5,208 bases of DNA from an uncultured Butyrivibrio sp. GTDB lineage: Bacteria > Bacillota > Clostridia > Lachnospirales > Lachnospiraceae. A program made the translations under genes and the position numbers. Below, one piece after another: positions 1 through 5,208 of the stretch (within the stretch, counting starts at the first letter, position 1; the number at the start of each line of letters is the position of its first letter). Under the pieces are notes generated by a model that searched no databases, was not told the origin of the DNA, and saw nothing but the letters and a program-made list of their open reading frames with translations. The stretch lies in the NCBI GenBank assembly GCA_947169985.1, contig CAMVRW010000186.1, forward strand, positions 1 through 5,208. The letters run 5' to 3'.

Positions 1-1574
1 TTATTGATTCAATGAAGTTCATCATCGAAAAGGAATTTGGAAATCAGTGTGAGATTGAATACGCCAAGACCGGAAGAAGTGTCATTGAACTGGCGGAGCG
101 CTTCAGACCGGATATTGCAGTTATAGATATACATATGCCGGGAATCAACGGCATTGATGCTATCCGTGAGATGAAGCAGTTCTGCGCCAATACCACATTT
201 ATAGTTATGTCAGCCTATTACAAGTTCGATTACGCCAAGGAGGCTATTAAGCTTGGAGTAATGGAATATCTGATGAAGCCCATGGACAGGCACAAGGTCG
301 TCAAGGTCCTTAAGAAGGCCATGGAGCAGATAGATGAAGACAGGGAGAAACGCAGTAACGAGCTTATGATCAAGGAGAAGCTTGAGACTGTTGAACCTAT
401 CATCGAAAGTGGACTTATTTACGATATTCTTTTGCAGGAGCATTTTGAAGAGGATATAGAAAGCTACAGAACTATTCTTGGGATAAAAGAGAATTATGGC
501 TATATGATGTCCATTGTCTGCGGCGATTCCCAGGAGGGCAATCATATGACAAATGCTGTGGGCAGCTCTGTAAAGCTCTCCAGCAAATATCAGGAGATCC
601 GAGAGGGAGTTAAGGACTATTTTGTCTGCAAGATAGGAAGCGTAATGGCCAACAAGATCGCGATTCTGATTCCCTATGAGAATCCTTCTATGGAATACGG
701 TGAAAGAACGGAGCTTATTGACAGGGCCAGAGATCTTATAAGATACCTGAGGAAAAAGACTGATACCAATTTCAGAATTGGTATAGGAGGAGTCAAGCCC
801 CTGAAAGAACTGGGGGATTCCTACAGGCAGGCCCTTAATGCTCTTGTTGCCACCACAGGATCCGTGGCCCATGTGGATGACCTTACCATCAGCTGTAACT
901 ATGAGGATGATTATCCTATACAGCTGGAGAAGCCCTTGTTTGAAGCTGTTTCCAAGGGTGATCTCAACGGCATGAAGGTTATTGCCGACAAGTACGCGGA
1001 CTGGATGTGTGTCAGGGCCAAGGACGGAGACCTGATGTCCATGCGCCTTAAGGTCTTGGAGTTTTCTCTTTATGCAGAGCACCTGGCATATCAGAACGGA
1101 GGGCAGACCTACAGATATTCGGGAAGATGTGACTATCTTCCTGAGATCATGGGACTTTCCACCACAGAGGAGCTCAGGGAATGGTTTTTGAAGAAGCTTA
1201 CAGATGCCTGCAACAATGTTATCAGTAAGAGGGAGGAGAGGTCCAACGATATCATAAAGACTGCTATGCAGTATATCGATGATAACTACAGCAAGGATAT
1301 CTCCCTGGATGACGTCTCCAGAAAGGTTAATATCTCCCCTTATTACTTTAGCAAGATATTTAAGGAAGACAGCGGACTTAATTTCATAGAATATCTCACT
1401 AACCTTAGAATAAAAGAGGCCAAACATCTTCTTTCGGATACGGATATGTCCATCAAGGAAGTCTGCGTTTCCTGCGGATACACCGATCCCAACTATTTCA
1501 GCAGGAGCTTTAAGAAAAATGTTGGAGTAACACCCACGGAGTTTAAGGAAGGTAAAGTAGCGGAGGAACTGTAA
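1..1574 (+). CDS. YesN-like response regulator, receiver plus AraC-type DNA-binding domain (5' end cut by window)
   Basis: Two-component response regulator that probably activates sugar-uptake genes after phosphorylation by a membrane kinase. The frame is open from base 3 (Ile-Asp-Ser before the first ATG at base 12). Numbering from that ATG: receiver domain ~1-105 with the phospho-acceptor D39 in AVIDIHMPG, the switch residue S67 in VMSAYY and the conserved K89 in YLMKP. The acceptor Asp normally sits near residue 54-56 and the N-terminal strand with its acidic pair is absent, so about 15 residues lie before the window; ATG 12 also lacks a visible ribosome binding site and is unlikely to be the start. 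Around 253-280, FRIGIGG followed by SYRQALNAL matches the GGDEF-like middle segment of YesN proteins. The C-terminal ~410-515 is an AraC domain with two helix-turn-helix units (~430-453 and ~480-503) and the typical YFSKIFK and GYTDPNYFSRSFKK motifs. In YesN systems the partner is a LytS-type kinase, usually encoded next door; none is visible. The binding-protein gene follows after 34 bp, which suggests one transcript. Family assignment is secure; the target promoter is inferred. Confidence 0.93.
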   Translation, partial: IDSMKFIIEKEFGNQCEIEYAKTGRSVIELAERFRPDIAVIDIHMPGINGIDAIREMKQFCANTTFIVMSAYYKFDYAKEAIKLGVMEYLMKPMDRHKVVKVLKKAMEQIDEDREKRSNELMIKEKLETVEPIIESGLIYDILLQEHFEEDIESYRTILGIKENYGYMMSIVCGDSQEGNHMTNAVGSSVKLSSKYQEIREGVKDYFVCKIGSVMANKIAILIPYENPSMEYGERTELIDRARDLIRYLRKKTDTNFRIGIGGVKPLKELGDSYRQALNALVATTGSVAHVDDLTISCNYEDDYPIQLEKPLFEAVSKGDLNGMKVIADKYADWMCVRAKDGDLMSMRLKVLEFSLYAEHLAYQNGGQTYRYSGRCDYLPEIMGLSTTEELREWFLKKLTDACNNVISKREERSNDIIKTAMQYIDDNYSKDISLDDVSRKVNISPYYFSKIFKEDSGLNFIEYLTNLRIKEAKHLLSDTDMSIKEVCVSCGYTDPNYFSRSFKKNVGVTPTEFKEGKVAEEL

Positions 1575-1593
1575 ATAGCTCGTATTTTATCAT

Positions 1594-1600
1594 GAGAAGG
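1594..1600 (+). promoter_or_regulatory. Ribosome binding site of the XylF-like gene
   Basis: GAGAAGG lies 8 bases before the ATG at 1609 and fixes that start. The ATGs at 1592 and 1604 are out of frame. The 34-bp gap between the regulator's stop and this ATG shows no promoter or terminator, which supports co-transcription. Confidence 0.75.
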
Positions 1601-1608
1601 TAAATGAA

Positions 1609-2676
1609 ATGAAGAAGGTTTTGTTAAGGAAAATGGCAATGCTGCTTGCCATGCTTTTCCTGATGACGGTTATCGGGGGATGCTCGTCGGAGAAGCAGAA
1701 TGGGCAGAGCACTTCGAAAGACGAAGATGAGAAGCTTCAGATCGGAATGTGTTTTGACTCCTTTGTAATTGAGAGATGGCAAAGGGACAGGGACATTTTT
1801 GTTTCCATGGCAAAGGAGCTGGGGGCTGAGGTTAATGTGCAGAATGCCAACGGCGATGTGGAGCAGCAGAAAAAGCAGATAGATTACTTCATTAAGCAAA
1901 ATATGGATGTCATTGTGATAATCTGTATAGACTCAGAGGCTCTTAAGGATTCTGTTAAAAAGGCCAAGGATGCCGGCATCAAGATAATTGCCTATGACAG
2001 ACTTATTTCCAATGCAAACGTTGACCTGTATATTTCTTTTGACAACGAAAAGGTCGGTGAACTTATGGCTGAAGCCATAGTAAATAACCATGGTGATACC
2101 GGCAAGGTCATAAAGATCTGCGGTTCAACCACGGACAGTAACGTACACATGGTGGAAGTCGGTTTTGATAAGGTCATGGCTGAAAATAATTATGAAATCC
2201 TGGATACCTTCTATGCTGAGGGCTGGAGAGCAGAGCTTGCCAGTGAGTACATTTACAGCAATATGGAGCTCATAGATGAAGCCGATGCAATAATGTGCGG
2301 CAATGATGACCTGGCCAGCAAGGTGGTATATGCCCTCTCTGAAAAGAGACTTGCCGGTGAGAAGCTTGTGGTGGGACAGGACGCAGATCTGGAGGCGTGC
2401 CAGAGGATCGTTGAAGGCACCCAACTGTCCACAGTTTACAAGCCTATTGAAAAGCTGGCTCAGCAGGCTGCTGTATGTGCTGTGAAGCTGGCTCGGGGAG
2501 AGGAGCTTGATTCAGAGAATCTTTCTGCTTACAACGATGGAACCTATGATGTACCTTTTTTCAGAATCGAACCCGTTAATGTTACCGAGAGCAATATGAA
2601 TGAGATAATAATCGGCAGCGGTTTTCATCTAAAAGAGGATGTTTATCTGAATGTTCCTTCTAAAACAGACGGATAA
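1609..2676 (+). CDS. XylF-like sugar-binding lipoprotein, possible sensor partner (XylFII-like)
   Basis: Periplasmic-binding-protein-fold sugar receptor (type I, ribose/xylose class), 355 residues, anchored outside the membrane by lipid. Basic start (KKVLLRK), hydrophobic core ~9-22 and lipobox IGGC with the modified C25; a charged linker follows to ~42. From ~43 it follows E. coli XylF from memory: ERWQRDRDIF (55-64), IAYDRLI (127-133), YISFDNEKVGEL, CGNDD (230-234), VGQDAD (255-260) and TVYKP (275-279). Positions aligning with XylF sugar contacts are kept, including R56, D130-R131, N232-D233, D258 and K278, so it should still bind a pentose or similar sugar. It sits in the regulator's transcription unit and is cut off by a terminator from the transporter, which has its own binding protein. 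In C. beijerinckii a XylF homologue (XylFII) in such a position works with LytS/YesN as a sensor rather than in transport; I infer a similar role. The alternative is a second binding protein for the same transporter. It uses ATA and AGG codons, unlike the binding protein downstream, consistent with modest expression. Confidence 0.9.
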   Translation: MKKVLLRKMAMLLAMLFLMTVIGGCSSEKQNGQSTSKDEDEKLQIGMCFDSFVIERWQRDRDIFVSMAKELGAEVNVQNANGDVEQQKKQIDYFIKQNMDVIVIICIDSEALKDSVKKAKDAGIKIIAYDRLISNANVDLYISFDNEKVGELMAEAIVNNHGDTGKVIKICGSTTDSNVHMVEVGFDKVMAENNYEILDTFYAEGWRAELASEYIYSNMELIDEADAIMCGNDDLASKVVYALSEKRLAGEKLVVGQDADLEACQRIVEGTQLSTVYKPIEKLAQQAAVCAVKLARGEELDSENLSAYNDGTYDVPFFRIEPVNVTESNMNEIIIGSGFHLKEDVYLNVPSKTDG

Positions 2677-2712
2677 ATGATAATAATTCAACTTTATAGC
2701 ACATTTTTATAC

Positions 2713-2765
2713 AAAAGCGGATATGATAGCAAAAAAATGCTAGCATGTCCGCTTTTCTTTATTTT
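2713..2765 (+). terminator. Intrinsic terminator after the XylF-like gene
   Basis: Arms 2713-2731 and 2738-2756 form a 19-position stem with one G-U pair and one A-G mismatch, closed by a loop of six A. AAAAGCGGA pairs with TCCGCTTTT at the base. A T-rich tail (CTTTATTTTG) follows. It starts 36 bases after the stop codon and should end the regulator/binding-protein transcript. On the other strand the tail is short (TTTTGTAT), so function there is less likely. Confidence 0.87.
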
Positions 2766-2788
2766 GTGTTTATAAAAATTTACAGAAC

Positions 2789-2818
2789 ATCATAAATCAT
2801 TGCTATAGGATTTATGAT
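2789..2818. repeat. Inner inverted repeat, operator-like dyad
   Basis: ATCATAAATC at 2789-2798 and GATTTATGAT at 2809-2818 are perfect reverse complements with a 10-bp spacer, so equivalent bases lie 20-30 bp apart, about two to three turns of DNA. The left arm directly abuts the outer repeat arm ending at 2788. This is the form expected for a protein-binding site. No U-tract follows the right arm, so it is not a terminator. Confidence 0.6.
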
Positions 2819-2829
2819 AATTTTATAAA
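2800..2829 (+). promoter_or_regulatory. Candidate sigma-A promoter of the ChvE-like gene
   Basis: TTGCTA (2800-2805, 4/6 to the -35 consensus), an 18-bp spacer and TATAAA (2824-2829, 5/6 to the -10 consensus). Transcription would begin near 2836-2840, about 50 bases before the start codon. The weak -35 box would suit an activator bound just upstream, where the two left repeat arms lie (2779-2798). Alternative -10 boxes are TATGAT at 2813-2818, without a good -35, and TATAGG at 2804-2809 with an upstream TG and TTTACA at 2779 but a 19-bp spacer. Identified by eye only. Confidence 0.4.
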
Positions 2830-2878
2830 TGTAAAGAGCAGGACATAAAGTTCTGTAAAAAATAACAACCAAATATTT

Positions 2879-2885
2879 GGGAGGG
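2879..2885 (+). promoter_or_regulatory. Strong ribosome binding site of the ChvE-like gene
   Basis: GGGAGGG ends six bases before the ATG at 2892. It decides the start: the in-frame TTG at 2877 overlaps this site and would add five residues ahead of a normal signal peptide, so it is not used. Confidence 0.85.
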
Positions 2886-2891
2886 TTAATT

Positions 2892-3980
2892 ATGAAGAAA
2901 AAACTGTTAAGCGTATTTCTTTGTGCAGCTATGGCTGCATCACTCCTTGTAGGCTGCGGCAATGCTGCTTCTACAGGATCATCCGGATCAGCAGGTGGCG
3001 GAAACGGCAAGGTTGGTGTTGCAATGCCTACCAAGGATCTCCAGAGATGGAATCAGGACGGCGCTAACATGGAGCAGCAGCTCAAGGCAGCCGGCTATGA
3101 TGTAGACCTTCAGTATGCATCAAACGACATTGCTACTCAGGTTTCTCAGATTGAGAACATGATCAGCTCAGGCGCTAAGGTTCTTGTAATTGCATCTATC
3201 GATGGTGATTCACTTGGAACAGTTCTTGCTCAGGCTAAGGAGCAGGGAATCAAGGTTATCGCATATGACCGTCTTATCATGAATTCAGACGCTGTTACAT
3301 ATTATGCAACCTTCGATAACTACATGGTTGGAACAAAGCAGGGCGAGTACATCAGAGATCAGCTTGATCTTGATAACGCTGCAGGTCCTTTCAACCTTGA
3401 AATCTTCACTGGTGACCCTGGTGACAACAACGCTAGATTCTTCTATGGCGGTGCTATCGACGTTCTTAAGCCTTACATCGATGCAGGCAAGCTTGTAGTT
3501 CAGTCAGGACAGGTTGACTTCGACAACGTTGCAACAGCTAACTGGTCAACAGAGAATGCTCAGTCCAGAATGGATGCTATCATCTCAGCTAACTATGCTG
3601 ACGGAACCAAGATCGACGCTGTTCTTTGCTCAAACGACTCAACAGCACTCGGCGTTACAAACTCTCTTGAAGCTAACTACACAGGTGAGTGGCCTATTAT
3701 CACAGGTCAGGACTGTGACGTTGCTAACGTTAAGAACATGATTGCCGGCAAGCAGTCAATGTCTATCTTCAAGGATACACGTACTCTTGCAGCTAAGACT
3801 GTAGAGATGGTTGACGCTATCATGAAGGGCACAGAGGCTCCTGTAAATGATACAAAGACCTATGATAATGGTACAGGCGTTATTCCTTCATTCCTTTGCG
3901 AGCCCGTATTCGCAGATGTTAACAACTACAAAGAACTTCTTATCGATTCCGGATATTATACAGAAGATCAGCTTAAGTGA
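2892..3980 (+). CDS. chvE: ChvE-like multiple-monosaccharide-binding lipoprotein of an ABC transporter
   Basis: Extracellular sugar-binding subunit that delivers monosaccharides to a GguA/GguB-type importer; 362 residues from the ATG. Signal peptide with KKK start, hydrophobic core ~5-19 and lipobox LVGC with the lipid-modified C22, then a Gly/Ser linker to ~39. The mature part follows Agrobacterium ChvE from memory along its whole length: VGVAMPTK with RW (52-53), LQYASNDI, SQIENMI, KVLVIASIDG, KVIAYDRLI (D126, R127), YYATFDN, GDPGDNNARFF, VLKPYIDAGKLVV, SND (247-249), GQD (272-274), IFKDTR (292-297), VNDTKTYDNG and a C-terminal YYTEDQLK. Known ChvE proteins bind several aldoses and sugar acids, such as galactose, glucose, arabinose, xylose and uronates; which one applies here cannot be read from sequence. 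Codon use is strongly biased, with no ATA and no AGG codons, unlike its neighbours, which points to very high expression. It has its own control region upstream and is followed by a stem-loop and the ATPase gene. Confidence 0.94.
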   Translation: MKKKLLSVFLCAAMAASLLVGCGNAASTGSSGSAGGGNGKVGVAMPTKDLQRWNQDGANMEQQLKAAGYDVDLQYASNDIATQVSQIENMISSGAKVLVIASIDGDSLGTVLAQAKEQGIKVIAYDRLIMNSDAVTYYATFDNYMVGTKQGEYIRDQLDLDNAAGPFNLEIFTGDPGDNNARFFYGGAIDVLKPYIDAGKLVVQSGQVDFDNVATANWSTENAQSRMDAIISANYADGTKIDAVLCSNDSTALGVTNSLEANYTGEWPIITGQDCDVANVKNMIAGKQSMSIFKDTRTLAAKTVEMVDAIMKGTEAPVNDTKTYDNGTGVIPSFLCEPVFADVNNYKELLIDSGYYTEDQLK

Positions 3981-3987
3981 TAAAAGT

Positions 3988-4040
3988 GTCATAATACAAC
4001 ATGCAACATGCTAGCATGTGTTGCATGTTGTATTTATGAC
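3988..4040 (+). promoter_or_regulatory. Long stem-loop between the binding protein and ATPase genes
   Basis: A perfect 13-bp stem pairs 3994-4006 with 4021-4033. CATG/CATG with a two-base bulge and a CTAG loop caps it, and GTCATAA/TTATGAC (3988-3994 with 4034-4040) extends it at the base with a one-base shift. AAGTGAT/ATCACTT (3975-3981 with 4044-4050) can add seven more pairs and includes the stop codon. No T-run follows, so it is a poor intrinsic terminator. Hairpins at this point in sugar ABC operons commonly protect the binding-protein mRNA or stop part of transcription, giving more binding protein than ATPase; that role is inferred. Confidence 0.65.
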
Positions 4041-4106
4041 CTGATCACTTACCCAAAATAAGATTCATCAAAATGAAAAAAGTTTAATTCACATTAAATG
4101 GGAAAA

Positions 4107-4113
4107 GGAGGGG
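4107..4113 (+). promoter_or_regulatory. Ribosome binding site setting the TTG start of the ATPase gene
   Basis: AAAAGGAGGGG precedes TTG 4119 at a suitable distance (seven bases after GGAGG). The next in-frame start, ATG 4140, would remove residues that begin the first beta strand, and it lies too far from this site. TTG 4114 is out of frame. The TTG start is therefore preferred. Confidence 0.75.
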
Positions 4114-4118
4114 TTGAA

Positions 4119-5208
4119 TTGGCGAAGATATTACTGGAAATGAAGAATATCACCAAAACCTTCCCTGGTGTCAAAGCCTTGGATAATGTAAATCTCCAGG
4201 TTGAAGAGGGAGAAATTCATGCGCTTGTAGGAGAGAACGGAGCCGGAAAATCCACACTTATGAATGTACTTAGTGGTATCTATCCTTTTGGTTCTTACGA
4301 AGGCGATATTGTATATGATTCCGAAGTATGTAAATTCAATGATATCAAGGATAGTGAAGGTAAGGGGATTGTTATTATCCACCAGGAGCTTGCGCTCATT
4401 CCCTATATGACAATTGCGGAAAATATGTTCCTCGGAAATGAAAGAGGAAGCAAGTTTAGGATTAACTGGAATGAAACCTCCGGGCTTGCCCGTAAGTATC
4501 TTGATATCGTAGGACTTAAGGAAAGCACGGAAACACTGATCAAGGATATTGGTGTTGGTAAACAGCAGCTTGTTGAGATTGCAAAGGCTCTTTCTAAAAA
4601 TGCCAGACTTCTTATTCTGGATGAGCCTACATCTTCACTTAACGAGACTGATTCAAGAGCTCTTTTGGATCTTATGCTCAAGCTTAAAAGAGAGCAGGGA
4701 CTCACATCCATCATTATTTCACATAAGCTTAATGAGGTATCCTATGTAGCCGACAAGATCACGGTTATCCGTGACGGCTCAACCATCGAGACCCTGACAA
4801 AGGGCATTGATGATTTCTCAGAGTCACGTATCATCAAGGGCATGGTAGGAAGAGAACTTTCAGACCGTTTCCCCAAGAGAGAGCCTCATATCGGCGAAGT
4901 TATGATGGAGGTAAAAAACTGGAATGTTTACCATCCTTTATATAGCGAGAGAAAGATTGTAAATAACGTAAATATCAACGTTAGAAGAGGTGAAGTTCTC
5001 GGAATTTCAGGACTTATGGGTGCTGGAAGAACAGAGCTTGCCATGAGTATATTCGGTAAGAGCTATGGAGAGAACATCTCCGGACAGCTTTTTATCAGGG
5101 GACAGGAAGTTCATCTTAATAGCGTTCAACAGGCCATTAAGCACAAACTGGCATATGTAACTGAGGACAGAAAGGGCAACGGTCTTATCCCTTCGAACCC
5201 TATTACGC
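4119..5208 (+). CDS. gguA: GguA/MmsA-type sugar ABC transporter ATP-binding protein (3' end cut by window)
   Basis: Cytoplasmic ATPase with two fused nucleotide-binding domains that powers monosaccharide import. The frame is open from TTG 4119 to the window end, 363 full codons of the usual ~500-515. Domain 1: Walker [10 protein letters not shown] (38-46), Q-loop Q89 in [11 protein letters not shown], signature [13 protein letters not shown] (146-158, the variant of LSGGQ typical of this branch), Walker [10 protein letters not shown] with catalytic E169, and H-loop H202 in [10 protein letters not shown]. Domain 2 starts ~270; its Walker A is GLMGAGRTE (298-306) with Arg in place of the usual Lys, as is normal in the second half of RbsA/MglA/XylG-type ATPases, followed by TEDRKGNGL (348-356). 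The remaining ~150 residues, with the second signature and Walker B, lie outside. It follows the ChvE-like gene by 138 bp with no convincing promoter between, so it most likely shares that transcript. A permease (GguB-type) should follow. XylG is the main alternative name; the ChvE-like neighbour favours GguA. Confidence 0.92.
   Translation, partial: MAKILLEMKNITKTFPGVKALDNVNLQVEEGEIHALVGENGAGKSTLMNVLSGIYPFGSYEGDIVYDSEVCKFNDIKDSEGKGIVIIHQELALIPYMTIAENMFLGNERGSKFRINWNETSGLARKYLDIVGLKESTETLIKDIGVGKQQLVEIAKALSKNARLLILDEPTSSLNETDSRALLDLMLKLKREQGLTSIIISHKLNEVSYVADKITVIRDGSTIETLTKGIDDFSESRIIKGMVGRELSDRFPKREPHIGEVMMEVKNWNVYHPLYSERKIVNNVNINVRRGEVLGISGLMGAGRTELAMSIFGKSYGENISGQLFIRGQEVHLNSVQQAIKHKLAYVTEDRKGNGLIPSNPIT

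Larger units (their letters stand above)
2779..2859. repeat. Outer inverted repeat of the control region
   Basis: TTTACAGAAC at 2779-2788 and its exact reverse complement GTTCTGTAAA at 2850-2859, separated by 61 bases. The repeat surrounds the candidate promoter of the ChvE-like gene. It could be a pair of sites for a regulator bound in opposite orientation, allowing looping, or an RNA stem if transcribed from upstream. The arms are seen directly; the role is inferred. Confidence 0.6.

Noticed and set aside
12..14. ATG 12 as the true start of the regulator
   Set aside because: No ribosome binding site precedes it, and it would remove the first strand and acidic pocket of the receiver; the open frame to the window edge indicates a start outside.
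210..1427. Long open frame of 405 codons on the minus strand opposite the regulator
   Set aside because: It lies entirely antisense to a well-supported gene, its protein resembles no family I know, and such frames commonly arise from codon bias on the coding strand.
2829..2846. Possible CcpA (cre) site around TGTAAAGAGCAGGACA
   Set aside because: The central CG and the spacing of the closing CA do not fit the cre consensus.
2877..2891. Upstream TTG start for the ChvE-like protein
   Set aside because: The TTG overlaps the GGGAGGG ribosome binding site and would put five residues before a standard lipoprotein signal; ATG 2892 is correctly spaced.
2780..3034. Minus-strand open frame across the control region and start of the ChvE-like gene
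   Set aside because: It overlaps the promoter region, the ribosome binding site and the signal peptide of a clear gene, and its protein is low-complexity without recognisable features.
3304..3741. Short + strand open frames inside the ChvE-like gene
   Set aside because: They are out-of-frame readings of a strongly biased gene, with repetitive Thr/Ser/Leu-rich products and no ribosome binding sites of note.
4051..4106. Separate promoter for the ATPase gene
   Set aside because: TTCATC and TTTAAT are present but only 13 bases apart, and no other pair of boxes is convincing; read-through from the ChvE-like gene explains expression better.

Overview
The window looks like chromosomal DNA from a low-to-moderate GC Firmicute. 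A Lachnospiraceae-type gut or rumen anaerobe (Butyrivibrio or Roseburia relatives) is my best guess. The support is two sugar-binding proteins with lipoprotein signal peptides (the Gram-positive way of anchoring binding proteins), strong GGAGG-type ribosome binding sites, a YesN-type regulator, and a ChvE/GguA-type monosaccharide transporter of the kind common in this family. The genus is inference only.

Layout, all genes on the + strand. (1) Bases 1-1574: a YesN-like response regulator with an N-terminal receiver, a middle GGDEF-like segment and a C-terminal AraC-type DNA-binding domain; its first ~15 residues lie before the window. (2) Bases 1609-2676: a XylF-like sugar-binding lipoprotein, 34 bp behind the regulator and probably co-transcribed with it. 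(3) Bases 2713-2765: an intrinsic terminator closing that unit. (4) Bases 2766-2891: a control region with two perfect 10-bp inverted repeats, one nested inside the other, around a candidate promoter. (5) Bases 2892-3980: a ChvE-like sugar-binding lipoprotein whose codon use suggests very high expression. (6) Bases 3981-4118: an intercistronic stretch with a long stem-loop. (7) Bases 4119 to the window end: the first ~363 residues of a two-domain sugar ABC ATPase of the GguA/MmsA type, starting at TTG and cut by the window edge.

Working model. The regulator and the first binding protein form a sensing unit, and the second binding protein plus the ATPase (with a permease expected just downstream) form the uptake unit. 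This resembles the published XylFII-LytS-YesN three-component system of Clostridium beijerinckii, in which a XylF-like extracellular protein presents xylose to the LytS kinase and YesN activates the transporter operon. By that analogy a LytS-like sensor kinase should lie just before base 1, and the nested repeats at 2779-2859 are the natural place for the regulator to act. The kinase, the permease and the actual sugar cannot be seen here.
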